Part shown: positions 9,294 to 16,156 of the stretch, piece by piece
Layout of the letters: each line of letters begins with the position of its first letter
How positions within the stretch are numbered: the stretch's first letter is position 1
Origin: Imperialibacter sp965651695
Lineage (GTDB): Bacteria > Bacteroidota > Bacteroidia > Cytophagales > Cyclobacteriaceae
NCBI GenBank assembly: GCA_965651695.1
Contig: CBFGTI010000003.1
Coordinates: forward strand, 1 to 64,000
Direction: 5' to 3'
DNA length: 64,000 bases
Made by a program: the position numbers and the translations under genes
Notes under the pieces: generated by a model
Seen by the model: only the letters and a program-made list of their open reading frames with translations
The model's database searches: none
Told to the model about the DNA's origin: nothing

Positions 9294-9521
9294 TTAGTTA
9301 CAGATAACGCAGGTGCCGCCTTCGTTGCGCTCACAGTCGGCCTGCGATGCGTAGCAACCGGAAGCTCCCGGTTTGGACCATGGGGAAGCCGCGGTGCAAC
9401 CGGTGCAGTCAGGATCTGTATCGTCCCCACCGCATGCTCCCAGCAGCGTGGTAGCCGACAACACGGCGGCGAAAAGAACAGCCTTTAAAAATTTTCTGGT
9501 GTTTGAAAAAATTGGGTTCAT
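9294..9521 (-). CDS. Small Cys-rich lipoprotein
   Basis: A 75-residue protein starting at the ATG at 9521, because a clear lipoprotein signal with lipobox LGAC follows it. Longer in-frame starts add no recognisable sequence. After the lipidated Cys come GGDDTDPDCTGC and CYASQADCERNEGGTCVIC, with seven more cysteines that could form disulfides or bind metal. It points toward the WD40-caspase gene (convergent). I do not recognise a family; similar short lipoproteins with paired cysteines are common in Cytophagales. Function unknown. Confidence 0.65.
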   Translation of the reverse strand: MNPIFSNTRKFLKAVLFAAVLSATTLLGACGGDDTDPDCTGCTAASPWSKPGASGCYASQADCERNEGGTCVICN

Positions 9522-9701
9522 AAGTCGCAATATAATCAAAATAGGCTTTCGGAAACCTACGAGAGAGGCGGCGAGGAGGAAGGATTTTTTTAGCTTCGAT
9601 CCCTTCCGATCGGAAGACGGGCTTTTATAATAGGGGGTTGTTTTGGAGAGGGGCTTGGCTAAAGTGGAGAAAGCATCTTCTTTATCTGGCATTCGAACGC
9701 C

Positions 9702-9739
9702 AGTCAGAGCTTGTCGACGAGTCAGTCAGAGCTTGTCGA
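9702..9739. repeat. 16-bp direct repeat AGTCAGAGCTTGTCGA
   Basis: Two identical copies at 9702-9717 and 9724-9739, 22 bp apart. The core GCTTGTCGAA also appears at 4170. No gene is evident nearby. Confidence 0.55.
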
Positions 9740-10245
9740 AGGCTGCACTTCTCTAACATGTCGAATAGCGGGAGGCAGTTGTAAAGTAATTCTTTACAAC
9801 TGAATTCTCCACTAACTCTTTCGCCGCTGGTGCGTGCCCGGCTGGAAGCCTGTGGCTCGTACTTGTGACTTACAGCCCACCTACCCCCCAAGCCCCACCG
9901 TCCTCACAAAGCTCTTTACCTGCCAGGCATACTGCTCGCAGTCCTTGCCAATATAGATTGCCACTAATGAGTGGTAAGTTTACAGCTGATCTTTCTCTAG
10001 ATGGACTCGGATGTCTGCCATCATATTCTGAAGCTGTTTATTTTTTGTTGCAGGTCTTCCAGAATTTCCATTGGCCGCAAACGCCCTGACAGCGGTTTTG
10101 AGCACGCCTCAATAATAAGCCGCGGCGGTGATAGCTGAATTCCCTCCTATAGCCTTCGTTTGCAACGAAGGCCAGCAGGGTTTGCGACTGTGTTGCACTT
10201 TACGCCCAACCCCGTGTTGTTCTCGTTTTATGCCTTGCCCACCCT
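9740..10245. other. Gene-free stretch with repeats and possible gene remnants
   Basis: It holds one copy of the GCCCGGCTGGAA unit (9836-9847) in the same context as at 5418, and a REP-like stem-loop at 10152. On the minus strand, about 9950-9890 reads as CEQYAWQVKSFVRTVGL. The same kind of peptide, DEEQFAWQLQRFVRWIG, is readable on the minus strand near 5555-5505. Both follow degraded sequence, so they look like C-terminal scraps of one gene family. I see no intact gene. Confidence 0.4.
10152..10205. repeat. REP-like stem-loop element, copy 2
   Basis: GCCTTCGTT (10152-10160) pairs with AACGAAGGC (10164-10172) across the same TGC loop as the copy at 4187. It is followed by GCGACTGTGTTGCACTTTACGC. 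Stem bases differ from copy 1 in a paired fashion (CCTCG/CGAGG versus CTTCG/CGAAG), which supports a structured element. Confidence 0.6.
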
Positions 10246-10542
10246 TTAGCCCGGCAAAATGCCCGGGCAAAGAAGCGGAACAAGTATGAAGAGGTGAATA
10301 AAAAACAAGGAGGCGTACAGCACTCCCATAATGAGCGGGTATATCATCATACCGGTTTTTGTGGTGGGGCTTATCGTGTGAGCGATAAGACCGTGTACAC
10401 TCCCCGTAAACAAAAAGAACGGAACCACGGCAAAGTATAAAAGGAAGCCGGACTCGAACCGCCCGGGCCCCAACCCATAAAAGTACACGCCCACCAACAG
10501 CGAGAGCGCTAGTGTAAACCAATATATTCTGCGAATAACCAT
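10246..10542 (-). CDS. Small integral membrane protein
   Basis: A 98-residue protein with three predicted membrane segments (about residues 5-24, 32-55 and 66-92) and few charged residues. It begins only 10 bp after the stop of the universal stress protein gene on the same strand, so it is probably expressed with it from the promoter at 11460-11524. I do not recognise a family. A stress-associated membrane role is inference from the operon. Confidence 0.65.
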   Translation of the reverse strand: MVIRRIYWFTLALSLLVGVYFYGLGPGRFESGFLLYFAVVPFFLFTGSVHGLIAHTISPTTKTGMMIYPLIMGVLYASLFFIHLFILVPLLCPGILPG

Positions 10543-10552
10543 GGCCGCTTTG

Positions 10553-11440
10553 TTACGTGCTTTGTATTGCGCCGGCTTTTTCTGTGCTTGGCACGGGCAA
10601 AAAATGCTCGTTGAAGCTTAGCAGCGGCACCTGTGTGCGAAACTCCATGGTGGCAACCAGGTCGCTATGGAAGAGCTTGTCCACCAGGCCCGTGCGCTCT
10701 TTCTCCAGCATCACCAGCAGGTCGGCATCGTAGCGGGTAAGGTAGGAGTTGAGCCGGTTATGAATGTCGTCGGAAAGAAGCACCTGGAAGCTCATATTGC
10801 TGTAGTGCACCCGGTCGGTCACCATTTCTTTAAACCATTCGGCTTTCTCGTCGCCGGCGTATTCAAGCGGAAGGCTTACATGCAGCACTACAATGCGGGG
10901 CGAAAAAGGCCGCACAATATCCACCAGCCGGGCCAGGGCCTCTGCATCTTTCTCAAAAAAGTCGGTGGCATATACAATCTCCTTCAGGTCTCTTTCTGGT
11001 GCATTCAGGGGTATGGCCAATACCGGGCAGGGCGATTTGCGCAGTAGCGCCCGGGTGGTGCTGCCGGCCAGCAGCTCCTTCAGTCTGCTGCCGCCTCTTG
11101 TGCCAATTACTACCAGCTGGGGGGCGGTTTCTTCAATTACCGATATGATGCCCTCCGTTACCGAGGTGTTTTCAACGGCCCTGAAGGAGGCTTTTACCTT
11201 GTACTCGTGCAAAACGGCGTGCTGGTTAAACAATTCTCTCAGCTTGTTGTTCAGGCTTCGCCCGGCTTCCCGCTCTATCTCGTCGGCATCCGACAGTTGG
11301 GCGTACTCCCAGCTGGTGGGAATGTCGTATACATGAAGCATAATCAGCTCCGCCTTGTGTTTTTGTGCTAGCCTGAGCGCATAAACAAATGCTTTTTCTG
11401 CATTTTCGGAGAAATCGGTGGCATAGAGTATCGGTTGCAT
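10553..11440 (-). CDS. Tandem universal stress protein (UspA family)
   Basis: A 295-residue protein with two Usp domains (about 1-145 and 150-280). The first begins ILYATDFSENAEKAFVYALRLA and ends with the nucleotide-binding motif VVIGTRGGSRLKELLAGSTTRALL (G-x2-G-x9-G-S/T), so it likely binds ATP. The second domain starts IVYATDFFEKDAEALARLVD but lacks a good G-x2-G-x9-GS signature, so it is probably non-binding. Universal stress proteins act in the cytoplasm under starvation, oxygen limitation and envelope stress. It leads an operon with a small membrane protein and has the two-box promoter upstream. Confidence 0.93.
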   Translation of the reverse strand: MQPILYATDFSENAEKAFVYALRLAQKHKAELIMLHVYDIPTSWEYAQLSDADEIEREAGRSLNNKLRELFNQHAVLHEYKVKASFRAVENTSVTEGIISVIEETAPQLVVIGTRGGSRLKELLAGSTTRALLRKSPCPVLAIPLNAPERDLKEIVYATDFFEKDAEALARLVDIVRPFSPRIVVLHVSLPLEYAGDEKAEWFKEMVTDRVHYSNMSFQVLLSDDIHNRLNSYLTRYDADLLVMLEKERTGLVDKLFHSDLVATMEFRTQVPLLSFNEHFLPVPSTEKAGAIQST

Positions 11441-11459
11441 AGCTATTTTATTTACCTGC

Positions 11460-11524
11460 TAAAGGTAAAATGCAGGACAGGCCGGTGCCATGACGGGGGT
11501 CTTTGCGGTGGCGGACATTGCTCA
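11460..11524 (-). promoter_or_regulatory. Two-box Crp-type promoter for the Usp operon
   Basis: Read on the minus strand, the distal box is TGA-GCAATG-TCC (11524-11513). The proximal box is AGA-CCCCCG-TCAT (11502-11490), 22 bp on. After 22 bp comes TACCTTTA starting at 11467. Each box has one mismatch to TGA-N6-TCA. The gene starts at 11440. Confidence 0.55.
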
Positions 11525-11577
11525 TTACTGCAGGCCAGTGGAGGCAAATGGCATCAGCACCGGGTCGGCTAACTATC

Positions 11578-13332
11578 TCAAGCGTGCACCGCCTGCTTCT
11601 TGCTTTTTTCTTCCGTAAATCGCCGCACATCCTTCCATTCCCGGGTGTTGAGAATGTTGGCGGCGGTGCACCACGCCCTGCGTGCAATGGTAACTCCCAG
11701 CTCCATGAATGAAAAATCGGTTGGTTTGTGGCTGTCGGTGCTTATTACCAGCATGGCACCGGTTTCGCGGGCCACCGAGGCCATGTTGTCGTTCAGGTCC
11801 ATCCGGTCGGGTTGTGCATTTATTTCGAGAGCGGTGCCGGTTTCGCTGGCGGCCTCAGCCAGCCGCCTGATGTTTACAGGGTAGGCTTCTCTTTTACCAA
11901 TGAGGCGGCCGGTGGGGTGGCCAATGCAGTGTACCCACGGGTTTTCGCAGGCTTTTATCAGGCGTGCGGTGTTGTCTCGGCGAAAGCCCGAGTGAACGGA
12001 GGCCGTTACCCAATCGAGCTGTGCAAGTACTTCGTCAGAGAGGTCGAGGGACCCGTCGGGCAAAATGTCTACCTCGGCACCTGTTTTCAGAAAGTCGGCG
12101 CCGAGCCGCTGATTGATTTGTTTTATGGCTTTTATCTGGTCAAGAAAACCCTTTTCGTCCATGCCGTGGGCTATCCTTGAAGATTTGGAGTGGTCGGTGA
12201 TGGCGATGTATTCATAGTTGAAGTGCTCCCTCACATAGGCGGCAATTTCCTCCAGGCTGCTGAGGCCGTCCGACCACGTGGAGTGCATCTGCAGGTCTCC
12301 TTTTACGTCTTCTACAGTTACCAGCCGGGGCAGCTGGCGCTTTGCTGCCAGCTCAATCTCGCCTTTGTTTTCGCGCATTTCCGGCGGAATCCACTGCAGG
12401 GTTAGCGTGTCGTAAACTTCTTTTTCGGTTTCTCCCGCCAGCCGTTTGTTGTCTTCAATGCGAAAAACGCCGTATTCGCTGATCTTCAGTCCCTTTTCGC
12501 GGGCTAATGTGCGCAGGTGAATATTGTGCTCTTTAGACCCCGTAAAATACTGTAGTGCCGAGCCCCATTCCTCCGGGCTCACAATCCGTAGGTCGGCCTG
12601 TCTTTTTGTGTCTTTTAAAACAACGCTCACCTTGGTGAGGCCTTTTGCCAGCACCTTTCCCGCCACAGCCGGTCTGGAGAAAAAGTCGGCTACTTTCTTG
12701 CGGTTCTTTTCGCCGGTGGCCACCAGTATGTCTATATCGCCAATATTTTCTTTGCCTCTCCGTAAGCTACCGCCCAGTGCCACATTGCTTACTCCCGGGC
12801 AGGCCTGCATATAGGCCACCATCTTTTTCCCTTCTGCAAGGGCGCTCCACAGCGGCATGCGCTCTTCGGCCGTTTTGTGCAATTTTAGCCCCCTGAGCAT
12901 GTTTTCAATCTTTTTGGCCCCGAAGCCTTTCAGCTTCGAGATGCGGCCACTCTGCAGCGCATCTATTATTTCGTCTTTTGTTTGGAGGTTGAGCCCGGCG
13001 GCGATGGTCTTTAGCGACTGCGGGCCAAAGCCGCTTATCTCCATCAGGTCCAACAGATTAACGGGCACTTGGGTTTTCAGCTTTTCGAATCGGGAGATTT
13101 TGCCGGTAGAGGCAAACTCGGCTATGTCTTCGGCGATTGACTCGCCAACACCGGGAATATCTTCGGTAGTGCCCTTTTCGATGTATACAGTGATATCTTC
13201 CGGCAAATTGGCAATAAACCGGGCAGCCTTGTCGTAGGCGATGGCTCGAAACGGATTGTCGCCCCCCAAAAACTTGTAGCAGGCGGCAATGTTTTTAAGT
13301 ACAGCCGCCAGCCGCTTATTTAGTTCAGTCAT
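11578..13332 (-). CDS. polX: DNA polymerase/3'-5' exonuclease PolX
   Basis: A 584-residue protein with the full bacterial PolX layout. It starts with an N-terminal 8-kDa-like and helix-hairpin-helix part (GDNPFRAIAYDKAARFI; two HhH motifs, DIPGVGESIAEDI and SGFGPQSLKTIAAGL). A family X polymerase palm follows, with GGSLRRGKENIGDIDILV carrying the metal-binding Asp pair. The C-terminal PHP domain has MHSTWSDGLSSLEE, ITDHSKSS and later His/Asp clusters (DSHKPTDF). Known PolX enzymes fill short gaps in base excision repair, and the PHP domain supplies metal-dependent exonuclease activity. It is divergent from the YciE-like gene. A lone Crp-type box at 13389 lies between them, but its spacing does not fit this gene well. 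Confidence 0.92.
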   Translation of the reverse strand: MTELNKRLAAVLKNIAACYKFLGGDNPFRAIAYDKAARFIANLPEDITVYIEKGTTEDIPGVGESIAEDIAEFASTGKISRFEKLKTQVPVNLLDLMEISGFGPQSLKTIAAGLNLQTKDEIIDALQSGRISKLKGFGAKKIENMLRGLKLHKTAEERMPLWSALAEGKKMVAYMQACPGVSNVALGGSLRRGKENIGDIDILVATGEKNRKKVADFFSRPAVAGKVLAKGLTKVSVVLKDTKRQADLRIVSPEEWGSALQYFTGSKEHNIHLRTLAREKGLKISEYGVFRIEDNKRLAGETEKEVYDTLTLQWIPPEMRENKGEIELAAKRQLPRLVTVEDVKGDLQMHSTWSDGLSSLEEIAAYVREHFNYEYIAITDHSKSSRIAHGMDEKGFLDQIKAIKQINQRLGADFLKTGAEVDILPDGSLDLSDEVLAQLDWVTASVHSGFRRDNTARLIKACENPWVHCIGHPTGRLIGKREAYPVNIRRLAEAASETGTALEINAQPDRMDLNDNMASVARETGAMLVISTDSHKPTDFSFMELGVTIARRAWCTAANILNTREWKDVRRFTEEKSKKQAVHA

Positions 13333-13388
13333 AATATAAGTGCGGTGTATTATGCATTAAAGCTGGCAGCTTTATCGGTTTTATGCAG

Positions 13389-13401
13389 TGATGGCTGTCA
13401 T
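13389..13401. promoter_or_regulatory. Isolated Crp-type box
   Basis: TGATGGCTGTCAT matches TGA-N6-TCAT exactly. No -7-like element lies at the usual 22-23 bp in either direction. It may serve polX or may be an extra upstream box of the promoter at 13451. Confidence 0.4.
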
Positions 13402-13450
13402 GGGCAGTGGAGATTTTGGAAGTGCCGGTGTCATGTGTCGCGCAAATGAG

Positions 13451-13516
13451 TGATGCGAATCATCGGCTGATGGCTACCGTGGTCATTCCCCCGCAGCGCT
13501 GGCCGATATAACTTAC
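13451..13516 (+). promoter_or_regulatory. Two-box Crp-type promoter for the YciE-like gene
   Basis: Perfect distal box TGATGCGAATCAT at 13451-13463. The proximal box CTA-CCGTGG-TCAT ends at 13486, 23 bp further; only its right half is conserved. After 22 bp comes TAACTTAC at 13509. The gene starts at 13535. Confidence 0.55.
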
Positions 13517-13534
13517 CGAAAATTCTATCCCTAT

Positions 13535-14083
13535 ATGAAAACGATCTCTAATCTGACTGAAGCATTGCTTTTCCAAATGAACGGAGCTTATAATGCCGAA
13601 ATGCAATTGCAAAAGCCACTATTAAAATGTGTCTCATCGGTACACGCCGGCGTTTTGAAAAATGAATTGCGGCGGTATGTCGATCTCAGCCAGGATAAAA
13701 TAATAAAGCTGGAGGATGCCTTCAGCCTGCTGTTGCAAAAGCCTTACATCGAGCGTAACGACATAGCCGCTGCGATGATAAATGAAACAACGGCCGTACT
13801 GCAGCACACTACTACGCCTCACCTTCGCGACGTTTTTATTATCGACGCTCTGCAAAGGATCAATCATTATAAAATAGCGGCTTATGGCACTGCGAGGGCT
13901 ATAGCCGAAGCGCTTAAGCTGGCCATGGTGCCCGACATAATCGGGCAAATGCTGGAGTGGGAAAAAGAAACCGACAGAAGGCTTACCTGGCTTGCCGTGG
14001 AAAGAGTAAACAAGCAGGCTACCGTGTCGCCATTGCTCATTGAAAACAAAATGTCCGGTCATGAAGAACTCGTTCCAGCATAA
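13535..14083 (+). CDS. YciE/DUF892-type ferritin-like protein
   Basis: A 182-residue, all-helical protein similar in pattern to the DUF892 (YciE) family: LTEALLFQMNGAYNAEMQLQKPLLK, a middle section with IIDALQRINHYKIAAYGTARAIAEAL, and a final helix LEWEKETDRRLTWLA. These proteins fold as a four-helix ferritin-like bundle; some bind two metal ions through Glu/His residues. Here E21 and the HYK pair are candidate ligands. YciE-type proteins are induced by osmotic and stationary-phase stress in enterobacteria. Its 3' end overlaps the next gene, so translation is likely coupled. It is under the two-box promoter at 13451-13516. Confidence 0.8.
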   Translation: MKTISNLTEALLFQMNGAYNAEMQLQKPLLKCVSSVHAGVLKNELRRYVDLSQDKIIKLEDAFSLLLQKPYIERNDIAAAMINETTAVLQHTTTPHLRDVFIIDALQRINHYKIAAYGTARAIAEALKLAMVPDIIGQMLEWEKETDRRLTWLAVERVNKQATVSPLLIENKMSGHEELVPA

Positions 14084-14747
14084 GGTATGTGTGCCTGTAG
14101 ACGGTGTGATACTCGAAGGGGAGCTGTTTGTGCCTGAGAAGCCGGTATCGCTTGTTGTTTTCTCTCACGGAAGTGGAAGCTCAAGGCTTAGTCCGCGGAA
14201 TACCTTTGTTTCGCTGGAGCTCCAAAAGCATGGAATTGCTACTTTCCTTTTCGACCTGCTTACTTTTAGCGAAGACAAACTGCCAGCCAACAGGTTCAAC
14301 ATCGACCTGCTCACCAGCCGGCTCTTAAAGATTACCCATTGGCTCACTTACCTGCCTATTACGAGAGACTTTCCCATCGGGTACTTCGGTGCCAGCACGG
14401 GTGCCGCTGCGGCCTTGGGTGCTGCCGCGGCGTTGCCTGCCACGGTGCAGGCGGTAGTATGCCGTGGAGGCAGGCCGGACCTGGCCGGCGATAAGCTTGC
14501 ACAGGTAAATGCGCCCACGTTGTTTATAGTAGGCAGCCACGATGGCGAGGTGCTGGCGTTGAACAGGGAAGCAATAACCAGCATGACCTGCGAAACACGG
14601 CTGGAAGTGGTGGAGGGTGCCACGCACTTGTTTGAAGAGCCCGGCGCCCCGGAAGAGGTAGCAGAGCTGGCCCGGCGCTGGTTTGCCAACCACCTAAAAA
14701 CACCCACTGAAAAAGAAAAAATGAAACTATCAAGCATTAACCACTGA
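14061..14747 (+). CDS. Dienelactone-hydrolase-like alpha/beta hydrolase
   Basis: About 228 residues of alpha/beta hydrolase fold. VVFSHGSGSSR supplies the oxyanion loop, and the nucleophile elbow reads GYFGASTGAAAA, with Ser as nucleophile. LFIVGSHDGEVL supplies the Asp, and VEGATHLFEEPG the catalytic His. The ATG at 14061 gives a compact N-terminus; an ATG at 14040 is also possible. Either start lies inside the end of the YciE-like gene. In many bacteria this hydrolase type is fused to the phosphoribosyltransferase that follows here as a separate gene 64 bp downstream, so the two proteins probably work together. The substrate is unknown. Confidence 0.82.
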   Translation: MKNSFQHKVCVPVDGVILEGELFVPEKPVSLVVFSHGSGSSRLSPRNTFVSLELQKHGIATFLFDLLTFSEDKLPANRFNIDLLTSRLLKITHWLTYLPITRDFPIGYFGASTGAAAALGAAAALPATVQAVVCRGGRPDLAGDKLAQVNAPTLFIVGSHDGEVLALNREAITSMTCETRLEVVEGATHLFEEPGAPEEVAELARRWFANHLKTPTEKEKMKLSSINH

Positions 14748-14811
14748 ATGCAGTGGCAGGAAGGCTCATTGCAGGCAGGTTATTTTTAAGAGTACACTAA
14801 TCTTTTACGTC

Positions 14812-15474
14812 ATGAAGTTACACGATAGAACATACGCGGCATTTTTACTGGAAGAGAAACTGCGCCAGTTTAAAAGTCCTGATGCACTGGTACTTGCCGT
14901 GGCAAACGGCGGCGTGCCGCTGGGGTACCGTATTTCCTCCCTGCTTCATCTGCCGTTGCAGGTAATTGCCAGTAGAAGGATTGTGCACCCCACAAAAAAA
15001 GAGGTAAAAATAGGCGCTGTTTGTGGCGATGAAACGGTACTGTCGCCTTACGCCCGAAACCTTTCCAGCGATCTGATTCAACGGGAGGTACACCGTGCGC
15101 AACAGGCCTCGAAGGAATATACACAGAGGTATGAGGAGGAAGGTTTTTCAGGGAGCGTAACGGGTAAAACAGTGTTTTTGGTAGACGACGGAGCCGTTAC
15201 CGGCAATACCCTTAGTGCATGCCTTCGCTGTATCAACAGGCAACTTCCCGCCAGGGTTATTGTGGCGGTACCGGTACTTACCAATGAAGCAAGGAAAAAA
15301 ATTCTGCCGGCCGTCGACGAAATTGTTAGCCTGTTCACACCAAACAAACTGCTGTTTATCGCCCATTACTACAATTATTTTCCCCAGGTTTCGGATCACG
15401 ACGTTCAGAAAATCCTGTTCAAAGCCGCCGAAAACGCCGTTGAGCCGAATATGCCACTTGTTGACGCGGTGTAA
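14812..15474 (+). CDS. Phosphoribosyltransferase family protein
   Basis: A 220-residue type I phosphoribosyltransferase. The PRPP-binding motif is VFLVDDGAVTGNTL (about residues 122-135), with the flexible-loop region and VLAVANGGVPLGYRIS near the N-terminus. Proteins of this subfamily are larger than adenine or hypoxanthine PRTs and their base substrate is unknown. It follows the hydrolase gene; the two domains are often one polypeptide in other phyla (for example in mycobacterial dormancy genes), which supports a joint function. Probably the last gene of the 13535-15474 operon. Confidence 0.85.
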   Translation: MKLHDRTYAAFLLEEKLRQFKSPDALVLAVANGGVPLGYRISSLLHLPLQVIASRRIVHPTKKEVKIGAVCGDETVLSPYARNLSSDLIQREVHRAQQASKEYTQRYEEEGFSGSVTGKTVFLVDDGAVTGNTLSACLRCINRQLPARVIVAVPVLTNEARKKILPAVDEIVSLFTPNKLLFIAHYYNYFPQVSDHDVQKILFKAAENAVEPNMPLVDAV

Positions 15475-15607
15475 GCTGAAGGATCGATCCGAAATGGAGG
15501 CATTTACAGGTTGGGCATTATCTGCAATTTGTTTTTTTTGAGTATAAGGATGTTCGGGGCCGCCCCACGGCGTAAAGGTCCTGCCACGCCCGGCCCACAA
15601 AAACCAC

Positions 15608-15672
15608 TGATATGAATCAACCGGTTTCATGACTACCATCATACTATTAGGCCCACACCCGTCATAATTTTA
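15608..15672 (+). promoter_or_regulatory. Orphan two-box Crp-type promoter
   Basis: Distal box TGATATGAATCA at 15608 and proximal box TGACTACCATCAT at 15630-15642 are both perfect and 22 bp apart. After 22 bp comes TAATTTTA at 15665. This is one of the best matches in the window, yet no gene starts within 280 bp downstream. Confidence 0.6.
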
Positions 15673-15713
15673 ACCCGAAGAACCAAGTTGTTTCGTAAAC
15701 CCGCCGCACCGAA

Positions 15714-15735
15714 AACCCTCGCTAAAGCGGGGGTT
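15714..15735. repeat. Stem-loop AACCCTCGCT/AGCGGGGGTT
   Basis: Arms 15714-15723 and 15726-15735 pair over 10 bp with one G-T pair and a 2-base loop. The stem resembles the REP-like element at 4187. It has no T run, so it is a poor intrinsic terminator. Confidence 0.45.
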
Positions 15736-15802
15736 ATACAGTTGGAGCAGCAAGGTGCGGGGGAACATAGCAGTAGCCGGCGAATACGCAACGGACTTTA
15801 GA

Positions 15803-15845
15803 GCGCTGGTTGGAAACCCGGTTGGAAACCCGGTTGGACATCCCG
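15803..15845. repeat. 12-bp tandem repeat GGTTGGAAACCC (about three units)
   Basis: The units start near 15807 and are diverged from the GGCTGGAAGCCC unit seen at 5427, 9836 and 30800. They share the GCGCTGGT lead-in. Confidence 0.5.
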
Positions 15846-15956
15846 GTGTTGCCGGGGACGGATACAGGTGGGCATCATCGACCTATAGCTAGACGGCCTA
15901 AGAGCTAAATTTTATATTATAATTTCTTTTCACCAACAAGGAAAGCAGGACTTATC

Positions 15957-16145
15957 ATGTCTTTCAAGGTCACAAATGCAATGCCGGGGCACGGTAGCTT
16001 AGTCGCTACTCTCCACGCTAAAGTATCTCAAGCTGCTTTTGGAGGAAAAGCAATTTTAGAACGCTACGGGTTGCCTGGGAAAACATTTCCAGGCCACATT
16101 GATTCACAAAAAGTTATTTACAGCGAGTGTCTCTCCAAAGATTAA
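15957..16145 (+). CDS. Possible small protein, unknown
   Basis: A 62-codon frame starting at an ATG preceded by AAGGAAAG about 10 bp upstream. The peptide has balanced composition (LVATLHAKVSQAAFGGKAILE...) and no membrane segment. It is close to the response-regulator gene, 11 bp before that gene's ATG, which would suit a leader cistron. I do not recognise it. It could equally be a chance frame or a gene remnant. Confidence 0.3.
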   Translation: MSFKVTNAMPGHGSLVATLHAKVSQAAFGGKAILERYGLPGKTFPGHIDSQKVIYSECLSKD

Positions 16146-16156
16146 GTAGTTTAGAT

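Larger units (their letters stand above)
15475..15956. other. Gene-free region with orphan promoter and repeats
   Basis: It contains the two-box promoter at 15608-15672, a GC-rich stem-loop at 15714-15735, and three units of a GGTTGGAAACCC repeat from about 15807. I find no reading frame with coding character here. The DNA between the promoter and the small frame at 15957 could be a long leader, a small RNA, or the footprint of a lost gene. Confidence 0.5.

Noticed and set aside
13333..13401. The box at 13389 as a standard two-box promoter of polX
   Set aside because: The partner box and the -7 element are not at the expected distances; kept only as an isolated box.
5418..15845. A CRISPR array made of the 12-bp repeats
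   Set aside because: Units are too short, directly adjacent without spacers, and no cas gene is present.
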